Origin: Alteromonas sp. IB21
Lineage (GTDB): Bacteria; Pseudomonadota; Gammaproteobacteria; Enterobacterales; Alteromonadaceae
Length of the DNA stretch: 64,000 nt
Direction: 5' to 3'
Assembly (NCBI RefSeq): GCF_016405965.1
Contig: NZ_JAEFCD010000002.1
Coordinates: 1 to 64,000 of the forward strand
Below the pieces are notes generated by a model. The model was not told the origin of the DNA, did not search any database, and was given only the letters and a program-made list of their open reading frames with translations. Shown here piece by piece: positions 17,592 to 25,495 of the stretch; positions within the stretch are counted from its first letter, which is position 1, and each line of letters opens with the position of its first letter. The position numbers and the translations under genes are program-made.

Positions 17592-18587
17592 TTAGAAAGT
17601 AACTAGTGCTTTAAGGGCCATAAGGTCTACATCTACCCCATTTTGTTCACCCATTCGGTATTCAAATACCACCCATAGGTTTTTGGTAAAGGTATAGCTT
17701 GGTGCAATCGTGATAGCGCTGCCATCTTCTACTTCTGCGCCACTTGCATCATCGATTGCATAGTCGTGATAACGTAAAGTAATAGCAAAATCGTTCATTG
17801 CGTAATTGCCCATGATTAAGTAACCAGAGGCTTCTGAATCGATGCCATAGCGATAGGCATAAGCTGGAGCGTTTTCTGAAGTGTTATATTCAACGGCAAG
17901 GGTGAGAGAGCCTTCTATATACGCGGCCCACAAATTTACCAGTGTGGTAGTTTCATCTGTTCCGTCGAGCTTGTCGCTTGAATAAAAAGCTTTTGCAATT
18001 GTGGCTTCAGTGGGCGTAACTGCTAACATTGCTTCAAACGCAGGATGATCTGTATCCCTGTTCTCACCTTCTAAGTCCCCTAAATCGTTAACCAATGACA
18101 AGGCAACTTGGTAGCCATTTCCCTTGTAAAAACCTGAAACTCCCTGCTGATAACCACCGTAAAAGTATGCGGCATAGCCAGTTCCTGAGTACTGATAGAG
18201 ACCCGTTGGTTCTTCCGTTTCCCAACCTGTATAACTAAGAAAACGTCCTGCTTTTACACTAAAATTTTCTGATACTGCGTAGGAAATAAAAGCTTGTTCA
18301 ATGTCGACTTCCTCTCCAGTTCCGTTGTCTTGGTATTCCAAGTCAACTTGCGCTGAAAACTTACTGTCAAAACTATAAAGAAAATCTATTTCGAATTGAT
18401 CTAAACCGGATGACTGTTCGGTGCCAACTCCTTCAACGTCAACTGACGACCACGACATATCAATAAAGCCAGTAACCGAAAGACTGTCAGTTAATTTAAA
18501 TTTATCGTCCGCGTGCGCCGTACCTGTGAGACTCAAAGCGATAAATCCAACGGCCGCGGCCGGTTTTAATGTTTGGGCTAGTTTCAT
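17592..18587 (-). CDS. Outer-membrane beta-barrel porin heading the urea operon
   Basis: A signal peptide (AAAVGFIALSLTGTAHA) precedes alternating amphipathic strands and a C-terminal Phe (ALKALVTF), the BamA-recognised end of outer-membrane barrels. The ~330-residue protein fits the OmpL-like/BBP2 porin group (often annotated FmdC-like). It is the first gene of the operon, 35 bp before urtA, so a role in outer-membrane passage of urea or short amides is likely but inferred. I prefer the ATG at 18587, which has a ribosome-binding site (AAAGGA) at proper distance, over the ATG two codons upstream. Confidence 0.8.
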   Translation of the reverse strand: MKLAQTLKPAAAVGFIALSLTGTAHADDKFKLTDSLSVTGFIDMSWSSVDVEGVGTEQSSGLDQFEIDFLYSFDSKFSAQVDLEYQDNGTGEEVDIEQAFISYAVSENFSVKAGRFLSYTGWETEEPTGLYQYSGTGYAAYFYGGYQQGVSGFYKGNGYQVALSLVNDLGDLEGENRDTDHPAFEAMLAVTPTEATIAKAFYSSDKLDGTDETTTLVNLWAAYIEGSLTLAVEYNTSENAPAYAYRYGIDSEASGYLIMGNYAMNDFAITLRYHDYAIDDASGAEVEDGSAITIAPSYTFTKNLWVVFEYRMGEQNGVDVDLMALKALVTF

Positions 18588-18593
18588 TTGCAT

Positions 18594-18834
18594 TCCTTTA
18601 TTAAAGTAATCAGCACATGGTCAGTGAGCTCTATTTATTGTGTTTATTTCCAACACGTTCATTATGAGTTTTGAATGCAATGAAAAGAATGCGCAAAAGC
18701 ACGCAACCACCTACGTATAAATACGCATGGTTAAGTGGTTTAACTTATGTAAGATGGGAAGATCTAAACAACGAAAGTTCGTTGATAAATAATGTATTTC
18801 TTTGTAATAACTCAAAAAAACGTAGCACTTTAAA
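18594..18834. promoter_or_regulatory. Divergent control region between urea operon and NCS1-kinase gene
   Basis: This 241-bp region must carry the promoters of the urea operon (minus) and of the sensor kinase (plus). Two small inverted repeats stand out: cgtat-aa-atacg at 18714-18725 and gttaa-n5-ttaac shortly downstream (around 18730-18745). Either could bind the LuxR-type regulator encoded at 22193-23089, whose family typically uses short palindromes. No convincing consensus promoter boxes were assigned. Confidence 0.45.
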
Positions 18835-21800
18835 ATGCAATCTAATCAAAAAATAATTCCGACCCGACGCAGTTACAATAAACTTGTTGCGAATGAAATG
18901 ATGGAAGATTTCGCTTTGCGTTTTACCGCGAAGAAAGCTCGAAAGTGGTCTTTGAATAAGGTTGCAGGAACTGCCCTCGGGATTGTTTCTTTTCTCGTAC
19001 TAGAAGCTATTGGTGGTGCCGCCACAATTAATTTTGGGTTCATTAACGTGGCATGGGCGATATTGTCTGTGGTGCTTGTTGTATTTTTGACCGGCACGCC
19101 TATCAGTTACTACGCGGCAAAATACGGCGTTGATATCGACCTATTAACCAGAGGGGCCGGATTTGGTTACATAGGCTCTACTATAACCTCACTGATTTAC
19201 GCCTCTTTTACGTTCATTTTTTTCGCACTTGAAGCCGCTATCATGGCGATGGCCTTGCACATCCTATTTGGCATATCTTTAGCAATCGGGTATGTGATTA
19301 GTGCATTGCTAGTACTTCCATTAGTTACGCATGGGATTAGTTATATAAGCCGATTCCAGGTTTGGTCTCAGCCTATTTGGGTAATACTTCAATTAGTGCC
19401 TCTCCTTTTCGTGTTTCAACACCCTGACAGTAACTTCAAAGACTGGATTGCTTTTACTGGAATTGGCGAAAATGAAACCGAGGCACGCAATTTCAACTTA
19501 CTTTTATTCGGAAGTGCATCCGCTATATTGCTTTCCCTAGTTGCGCAAATTGGTGAGCAGGTAGACTTTCTGAGATTTTTACCGGAAAGACCCAAAGCTG
19601 GCAGGTTTAAATGGTGGTTAGCTTTGATAGCTGCTGGCCCTGGATGGATTTTTTTTGGCGCATTAAAATTATTTTTAGGGTCTTTTCTAGCGTACTTTGC
19701 ACTTACTCAAGGTGTGGATATTGACTTGGCAGATGACCCGGCACACATGTATAACCTAGCTTTTAGCTTAGTTTTTGATAACCCAACTATAAGCCTTATC
19801 GTTGCCTGTAGCTTTGTGGTTATTTCTCAGTTAAAAATTAACGTCGCCAATGCGTATGCAGGCTCGTTAGCATGGTCTAACTTTTTCTCTCGTGTAACTC
19901 GCACTCATCCCGGTCGAGTGATATGGACCGTGTTCAATGTAGTCATCGCACTATTGCTAATGGAGTTAGGTATATACCAAACGATAGAGACCATGTTATC
20001 CGTTTATTCTGTATTGGTATTGTCATGGCTAAGTTCTGTTGTAGCTGACTTAATAATAAATAAGCCGCTAGGCATTAGCCCCAAGCACATTGAATTTAAA
20101 CGTTCTCACTTATACGACATTAATCCTGTGGGAATTGGCGCAATGTTCATATCTTCTTTCATCGGTATAACGGGCCATTACGGCTGGTATGGTGAAACAA
20201 TTCAAGCTCTTGCCTCTTACCTTGCCTTTTTCTTACCTTTTATCTTAGTTCCTGTCATTGGAAAACTCACCGGTGGTAAATACTATTTGGTTGATAATAA
20301 AGTAGCTATTACACAAACCAGCTGTGTATGTTGCATTTGTGAAAATGAATTTGAGCAAGAGGATATTACTTTTTGTCCAGCATATAGTGGGGTCATCTGC
20401 TCGCTGTGCTGTTCATTAGATGTGAAGTGTGGAGATATCTGTAGGCCAGAAGCTACGCTCTTTGCACAATCACAGATATTTTTTCATCGTTTTTTAAGTA
20501 TCGACCTTCTTAAAGCCTTAACGACCCCTATGTCACAGTTTATAGCGCTAACATTTGCGCTAAGTTGTGTTAGCGCCAGTATTCTATATTTAGTTTACCT
20601 TCAAGTACCTTCTACCTCAGGTGCAAATGTCCTTTTTGCAGATATGCTAATTAAGATATTTTTCTTGCTCTCTATCATTGTTGGCATACTAAGTTGGCTA
20701 TTTGTTTTAGCAAGAAACGCTAACAAAATAGCCCTTAAAGAACTTCGTTCCCAAGCGTCAGCTTTGGCCGATGAAATAGGAGCCCACGAAGTAACGTCCA
20801 TTGCGCTTGAAAAAGCAAAGAATGCTGCTGAGGCTGCAAATGAAGCCAAGAGCCGATATTTAGCGGGACTAAGCCATGAGCTGCGAACGCCATTAAATGT
20901 GATGCTAGGTTATTCACAGCTATTAGGTAAAGATGTTAGTTTAAGTGAAAAACAACGAGACACTATGGGCATCATGCGAAGAAATGGGGAGCATCTTGCC
21001 AATTTGATTGAAGGACTGTTGGAAATATCAAAAATAGAAGCTGGCCGCCTAACACTTCACCGAGATGAATTTAATATTAGAGCTATATTGAAACAACTCA
21101 TCGATATGTTTGAATTGCAGGCAAGTAACAAAGGTCTCAATTTTCACACTAACATCAGTACAAAGCTTCCCGATGTAGTGGTTGGTGATAAGCAAAGACT
21201 TAGGCAAATATTGATTAATTTGATCTCTAACGCCATCAAATATACAGAGGCCGGTCATGTTAAATTCGATGTTCAGTATAGAAATGAAGTCGCGATTTTT
21301 GTCGTTGTAGATACAGGATCAGGTATAAGCGAAGCGTATAAAGAAACTATTTTTCAGCCCTTTGAGCAAATTAGAAACACCCATACACAGGCGATTGGTG
21401 GCACTGGGTTAGGATTAACGATATCTCGCTCTTTAACCGAATTAATGGGCGGTGAACTTAGCTTCAAAAGTTTACTAGGGAAAGGTTCAACCTTTACTTT
21501 GCGCTTAATGCTTCCACGCATTACTCAAAATCAAACCACGCCGGAAAATCATAGCCAACATGTTTGCGCATACTCAGGCACGCGTAAAACTATACTGGTG
21601 ATAGACAATGAGCCTCATCAACAGCAGTTGCTTAAAGATGTATTAACTCCACTTGGTTTTATTGTGTTGCTAGCGGAAAATGAGAAAAAAGCGTTTTCTC
21701 AATTAGAAAGTCACCACATCGACTTAATTACACTAGATGTAAAACTGTCTAAGGCAAGTGGATGGGATCTGCTGTCCACACTACGGATGGATAATTGGTT

Positions 21801-22200
21801 AATGCCCGTACTCATGGTATCGGCAAACGCTCGTGAGTTAGAGCAATATACGGCTCACACAAAATTGCATAACGGGTATATTTCAAAGCCGTTCAATTTG
21901 GACAATTTATTCAATCAGATTGGGCAGTTGTTAGCACTTAATTGGGAATATTCTCCCGATAAAACCGAAAGCATAACGCAGATAGAAAAGCAGCAACGAA
22001 CGCCCGTTACATCTGACCACTACAGGGAATTGATCACACTAGCTGAAATTGGGTATTTATCTGGGTTTAATAGCAAACTAACGGAAATAGAAACCCATCA
22101 TTATTTTTCCCCTGATGTAGAATCAAATATAAAGCAACATATTTCCCAATGTAACTTTCCAGAAATAATCAGATATTTAGGTGAGTGTATTCATGAATAA
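18835..22200 (+). CDS. NCS1 transporter-fused hybrid sensor histidine kinase
   Basis: A 1121-residue inner-membrane protein. Residues ~35-480 form a purine/cytosine-permease (NCS1) type domain with about 12 helices. A cluster of ten cysteines (C497 to about C536, CVCCIC ... FC ... CSLCC ... KC ... IC) follows and may bind metal. Two more helices and a linker lead to HisKA (LSHELRTPLN, H681), a HATPase domain (LINLISNAIKYT, DTGSGI, GGTGLGLTIS) and a receiver domain with D968 (LITLDVKLS) and YISKPF. Transporter-kinase fusions such as CbrA and CrbS use an SLC5 domain; here the module is NCS1. Divergence from the urea operon suggests that it senses urea or a related nitrogen compound (inference). 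No strong ribosome-binding site precedes the chosen ATG. Confidence 0.88.
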   Translation: MQSNQKIIPTRRSYNKLVANEMMEDFALRFTAKKARKWSLNKVAGTALGIVSFLVLEAIGGAATINFGFINVAWAILSVVLVVFLTGTPISYYAAKYGVDIDLLTRGAGFGYIGSTITSLIYASFTFIFFALEAAIMAMALHILFGISLAIGYVISALLVLPLVTHGISYISRFQVWSQPIWVILQLVPLLFVFQHPDSNFKDWIAFTGIGENETEARNFNLLLFGSASAILLSLVAQIGEQVDFLRFLPERPKAGRFKWWLALIAAGPGWIFFGALKLFLGSFLAYFALTQGVDIDLADDPAHMYNLAFSLVFDNPTISLIVACSFVVISQLKINVANAYAGSLAWSNFFSRVTRTHPGRVIWTVFNVVIALLLMELGIYQTIETMLSVYSVLVLSWLSSVVADLIINKPLGISPKHIEFKRSHLYDINPVGIGAMFISSFIGITGHYGWYGETIQALASYLAFFLPFILVPVIGKLTGGKYYLVDNKVAITQTSCVCCICENEFEQEDITFCPAYSGVICSLCCSLDVKCGDICRPEATLFAQSQIFFHRFLSIDLLKALTTPMSQFIALTFALSCVSASILYLVYLQVPSTSGANVLFADMLIKIFFLLSIIVGILSWLFVLARNANKIALKELRSQASALADEIGAHEVTSIALEKAKNAAEAANEAKSRYLAGLSHELRTPLNVMLGYSQLLGKDVSLSEKQRDTMGIMRRNGEHLANLIEGLLEISKIEAGRLTLHRDEFNIRAILKQLIDMFELQASNKGLNFHTNISTKLPDVVVGDKQRLRQILINLISNAIKYTEAGHVKFDVQYRNEVAIFVVVDTGSGISEAYKETIFQPFEQIRNTHTQAIGGTGLGLTISRSLTELMGGELSFKSLLGKGSTFTLRLMLPRITQNQTTPENHSQHVCAYSGTRKTILVIDNEPHQQQLLKDVLTPLGFIVLLAENEKKAFSQLESHHIDLITLDVKLSKASGWDLLSTLRMDNWLMPVLMVSANARELEQYTAHTKLHNGYISKPFNLDNLFNQIGQLLALNWEYSPDKTESITQIEKQQRTPVTSDHYRELITLAEIGYLSGFNSKLTEIETHHYFSPDVESNIKQHISQCNFPEIIRYLGECIHE

Positions 22201-23089
22201 TATCAGTGATGTCGTGCTAGTTGTCGATGACTCCCCCGAGTCTTTGGGGATGCTAAATGTTGCGTTAAATACCCAAGGCTTTACTGCTCTGGTAGCGTTA
22301 AATGGAGTACAAGCATTAGCCATTGTAGAGAAAGTAAAACCTGATGTAATACTTTTGGATGCCGTTATGCCCGAGATGGACGGCTTTGAAACCTGCAAGA
22401 AGCTGAAAGAAGCACTCCCCAATACACCTATAATTTTTATGACAGGCCTTACCGAAATCGATGATGTGGTTAAAGGTTTCGACGCTGGCGGTATCGATTA
22501 CGTAACAAAGCCCATTGCCCCCGATGAGGTCATCGCTCGAATTAAAACTCATATTCAAACTGCAAAGATAGCCTTGAGCGCCCAAAGTGCACTAGATAGC
22601 ACAGGTAGTAACACTTTTTGTGTAAGCTCAGAAGGCCGGTTATCCTGGGCTACGCCTAACGTTCATCAATTTATCGAAAAGATATGTGGTGAGGATACTA
22701 GCCCTTGGGCAAGCATTTCGAAAGAACTGGCTCCATGGCTTCAAAGTGAAAATTTAGAAGAATCGTCGATATTAACAATACATAGTTTCTCATCGCCACT
22801 GCAAATAAAGTATCTAGGTGTACAAGCACCGCACCATCTATTTAAAATAGTAGAGCCACCCACCAGTAAAACCCACCTTTGCTTGCAGGAAAAGTTACCG
22901 ATTACTAAGCGAGAGTCTGAAGTGCTGTATTGGATTTCTTTTGGTAAAACGAGTTGGGAAATATCTCAAATTCTCGACATGAGCCCACGTACCGCAAATA
23001 AACACCTTGAGCAGATTTATAAAAAGCTGGGCGTTGATAACAAAACATCGGCCGCAGCAATCGCGCTTAGGCTACTAGAGCGTTCGTGA
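22193..23089 (+). CDS. Response regulator, REC + LuxR-type HTH
   Basis: The N-terminal receiver domain has the acidic pair VVDDSPES, the phosphoacceptor ILLDAVMPEMDG, the Thr of FMTGLTE and the Lys of YVTKPI. After a ~90-residue linker of unknown fold the C-terminus is a LuxR/FixJ-type helix-turn-helix (ITKRESEVLYWISFGKTSWE ... RTANKHLEQIYKKLGV). The gene overlaps the end of the kinase gene, so the two are translated together and form a pair. The ATG at 22193 is preferred; a GTG at 22181 is the alternative. Likely target: the divergent urea operon, by position. Confidence 0.9.
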   Translation: MNNISDVVLVVDDSPESLGMLNVALNTQGFTALVALNGVQALAIVEKVKPDVILLDAVMPEMDGFETCKKLKEALPNTPIIFMTGLTEIDDVVKGFDAGGIDYVTKPIAPDEVIARIKTHIQTAKIALSAQSALDSTGSNTFCVSSEGRLSWATPNVHQFIEKICGEDTSPWASISKELAPWLQSENLEESSILTIHSFSSPLQIKYLGVQAPHHLFKIVEPPTSKTHLCLQEKLPITKRESEVLYWISFGKTSWEISQILDMSPRTANKHLEQIYKKLGVDNKTSAAAIALRLLERS

Positions 23090-23163
23090 TTTAGTATCCA
23101 TAGGCTTTAACCCATATTCTGTAGCCCTCCTTTCTAACTAAACGCCGTAAACGTAGAACCATT

Positions 23164-23248
23164 AAAACCTACAGCCAAAGAAACACCAAAACCTATAAGT
23201 TGAAAGACATTAAAACCTATAAGTGATATAACACTAAAACCTATAAAC
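23164..23248 (+). repeat. Four direct repeats with exact 24-bp period upstream of fic
   Basis: The core AAAACCTA(TAAGT) occurs at 23164, 23188, 23212 and 23236, each start exactly 24 bp after the previous one. The first copy is the most diverged (AAAACCTACAG). The array ends 47 bp before the fic start. The helical phasing (just over two turns) suggests cooperative binding of a regulator on one face of the DNA, possibly the winged-helix domain of the Fic protein itself. Confidence 0.85.
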
Positions 23249-23294
23249 AATGATTGATAGCTGGTCACTATTATGAGTAATAGTTGGAGCGAAC

Positions 23295-24806
23295 ATGAAT
23301 GACATATCACAAAAACTAGCAGATTCGCTTGAGCAATTACAAAAACTTCAAGAGTCAGGGACTGTTGCCATCCAGTCTAAGCAACTTAGCAGAGTGCATC
23401 GAGAGCGGCTATTGAAGCACGGGTTTATTCGCGAAGTCATCCGGGGTTGGTACATATCGGCGATGCCAGATGAAAAGCCGGGTGACAGTACATCTTGGTA
23501 TACTTCTTTCTGGGGCTTTTGCGGCGCTTATTTGTCACAGCGATTCGACAATGCCTGGTGCCTCTCACCTGAACAATCAATTAGCCTGCACATCGGCGAT
23601 AGAACCGTACCTCAGCAATTACTCGTGCGCTCGCCTAAAGGCAATAATAAACCTACTGCCTTTTTGCACAACACCTCGGTTTTTGATGTTCGATTGAACA
23701 TGCCTGCCACAGAATACATTGAAAACTTGGAAGGGCTAAATGTCTATAGCTTAGCGGCTGCACTTGTTTACGCTTCGGCGAACCAGTTTCAAAATGCGCC
23801 CATCCAAATACGTACTGCCTTATCGATGGTGACAGATGCATCCGACGCACTATCCGTTTTACTTGCAGGTAATCACAGCGTGATTGCTGGCCGTTTAGTG
23901 GGCGCCTTTAGAAATATCGGCCGGAATCTGATTGCTGATAATATCTTAAAGGGCATGCAAGCGGCCGATTTGAAAGTGCAGGAAGAAGATCCATTTGCAG
24001 AAAAAGTGCAGGTAAACTTTGGTCGTCGTGATGTGTCACCCTATGTTAATCGAATGAGGTTAATGTGGGCACAAATGCGTGAAAGTGTTATCGCGCACTT
24101 CCCTGAACAAACACAACAAAGCGTCGACATCGAAACCTACATGGCTGAAGTAGAAGACAAATACGTTACAGACGCATACCACTCACTGTCTATTGAAGGC
24201 TATCGTGTGACTCACGAATTGATTGAACTGGTTCGCTCTGGTAATTGGCAAGCTGAAGGTTCAGACGAGAGTAAAAGGCATTTAGATGCTATGGCCGCCA
24301 AAGGCTACTGGAATGCATTTCAGGAAGTTAAAAAAGCCGTGTTAGCGGTGTTAGAAGGTAGAAACGCTGGCGATGTATTGGAACAGACACACAGCGATTG
24401 GTATCTGGCTTTATTTGGCCCAAGTGTGGCTGCTGGTATTATTAAGCAGTCGGACTTGGCTGGTTACCGGACAGGACCAGTCTATATTCGTCAATCTATG
24501 CACACTCCACCAAGTAGAGAAGCGGTTCGCGATATGATGCCAACACTCTTCGACTTGCTCGCAGAGGAGAAAAATTCAGCCGTCAGAGTGGTACTGGGGC
24601 ACTTCATTTTCGTCTACATCCATCCTTACTTTGATGGCAATGGCAGAATGGGAAGATTTGTTATGAATTTAATGATGGCATCGGGTGGCTATCCCTGGAC
24701 AATTGTACCCGTCGAACGACGAGACGAATATATGCAAGCGTTGGAAGCTGCCAGCGTCAACCAAGATATCGTGCCCTTTACAAAGTTCTTGGCGTCTTTG
24801 ATTTAA
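23295..24806 (+). CDS. Fic-domain protein with AbiEi-like N-terminal DNA-binding domain
   Basis: Residues ~1-65 resemble the winged-helix start of AbiEi antitoxins (SKQLSRVHRERLLKHGFIREVIRGWYI). A middle domain of ~200 residues follows. The C-terminal Fic domain has HPYFDGNGRMGR (H443), the active-site loop for AMP or other nucleotide transfer to a target protein, and the inhibitory motif S297-xxx-E301-G302 (SLSIEG) placed N-terminal to it, as in class II Fic proteins that are auto-inhibited. A regulator and a toxin-like enzyme in one chain, behind an operator-like repeat array, suggests an autoregulated single-gene toxin-antitoxin or phage-response module; the target is unknown. Confidence 0.85.
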   Translation: MNDISQKLADSLEQLQKLQESGTVAIQSKQLSRVHRERLLKHGFIREVIRGWYISAMPDEKPGDSTSWYTSFWGFCGAYLSQRFDNAWCLSPEQSISLHIGDRTVPQQLLVRSPKGNNKPTAFLHNTSVFDVRLNMPATEYIENLEGLNVYSLAAALVYASANQFQNAPIQIRTALSMVTDASDALSVLLAGNHSVIAGRLVGAFRNIGRNLIADNILKGMQAADLKVQEEDPFAEKVQVNFGRRDVSPYVNRMRLMWAQMRESVIAHFPEQTQQSVDIETYMAEVEDKYVTDAYHSLSIEGYRVTHELIELVRSGNWQAEGSDESKRHLDAMAAKGYWNAFQEVKKAVLAVLEGRNAGDVLEQTHSDWYLALFGPSVAAGIIKQSDLAGYRTGPVYIRQSMHTPPSREAVRDMMPTLFDLLAEEKNSAVRVVLGHFIFVYIHPYFDGNGRMGRFVMNLMMASGGYPWTIVPVERRDEYMQALEAASVNQDIVPFTKFLASLI

Positions 24807-24811
24807 TCATT

Positions 24812-24947
24812 CTCAGTTTGGAGAAGTGAACACCAGCAAGCTCCGCAACTTCAGCTTGTTTTAAGAGGAATAGTCTCGATTTAGTCGGGCTTGCTTCAAC
24901 CTTTCGCCGAGCTCTTCTGCTAATAATATGGCAGTCACACCGTTCAC
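24812..24947 (-). pseudogene. Truncated, frameshifted XRE/HipB-like regulator relic
   Basis: On the minus strand, from a GTG at 24947, the sequence reads GVTAILLAEELGERLKQARL then NRDYSS and a stop. Shifting frame there continues as QAEVAELAGVH, which together are the first two helices of an XRE helix-turn-helix (LGERLKQARLNR-x-SQAEVAELAGV). Similarity ends soon after and nothing like the rest of a regulator or a HipA toxin follows before the fic stop. It is a decayed 5' fragment, probably of a hipB-type antitoxin gene. Confidence 0.65.
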
Positions 24948-24948
24948 T

Positions 24949-25014
24949 ATAAAGTCCCGATTTGGTTACATTAGGGCCCTTTAACCTATTTGAGTAACCA
25001 TTTTGGGACTTTAT
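24949..25014 (-). promoter_or_regulatory. Inverted-repeat operator in front of the XRE relic
   Basis: Arms ATAAAGTCCCGATTTGGTTAC (24949-24969) and, on the opposite strand, ATAAAGTCCCAAAATGGTTAC (24994-25014) match at 18 of 21 positions around a 24-bp centre. The pair sits immediately upstream of the XRE relic, where such regulators bind their own promoter. Confidence 0.65.
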
Positions 25015-25109
25015 TTGATCATTGAGGAATATTGCTTATATCAGATAAAAGCGATAATCGGGGCGAGCACAGACATCTCTGCATAATGGGGTAAAAAGCT
25101 GTTGTCGCT

Positions 25110-25289
25110 TACCTTAATGGTAACGGGAGAATGGGAAAATTTATTATGAATCTAATGATGGCAGCTGGTGGCTACCCTTGGACAATTGTGCCGGATACGC
25201 GGCGAGATGAATACATGTAAGCGTTGTAAGTAGCCAGCGCCAAACAGGATATTGTGCCTTTTACAAAGTTCATGGCATCGCTACGTTAA
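25110..25289 (+). pseudogene. Fic C-terminal fragment with internal stops
   Basis: The frame reads YLNGNGRMGKFIMNLMMAAG, continues GYPWTIVPDTRRDEYM, stop, AL, stop, and ends VASAKQDIVPFTKFMASLR-stop. This is a diverged copy of the last ~60 residues of the intact fic gene (DGNGRMGRFVMNLMMASGGY ... QDIVPFTKFLASLI), beginning inside the Fic loop. Two in-frame stops and loss of everything upstream show that it is dead. It indicates that the locus once held two fic copies. Confidence 0.85.
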
Positions 25290-25495
25290 TTAAAATATTA
25301 AATTTACTATGTGAATTCGCAGGCAGCTTAATAATGCCCCTGTTATACCTTGGACAGTTTCACCGAATTTGTTGAGGCACTCATTACTATGTCCATAGCG
25401 TTATTTGTTAGTTTTAATATTTCACAACAGGGTGTATGGTTACAACTTAAGTATAATAAAAGTGGGTGACTAACTCACAGTATCAAGGATGATCT
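25290..25495 (+). promoter_or_regulatory. Leader of the three-gene cassette
   Basis: An AT-rich 206-bp stretch after the fic relic. A TATAAT at 25452-25457 could be the -10 box for the cassette, though no good -35 box sits 16-18 bp upstream. The ribosome-binding site AAGGA precedes the ATG at 25496. Nothing else is recognised. Confidence 0.4.

Noticed and set aside
18671..18856. Short frame between porin and NCS1-kinase genes
   Set aside because: It covers the divergent control region, overlaps the kinase start and has no ribosome-binding site.
23164..23248. CRISPR array
   Set aside because: The conserved core is only 8-13 bp, the period is 24 bp and no Cas gene is near; it is an operator-like array.
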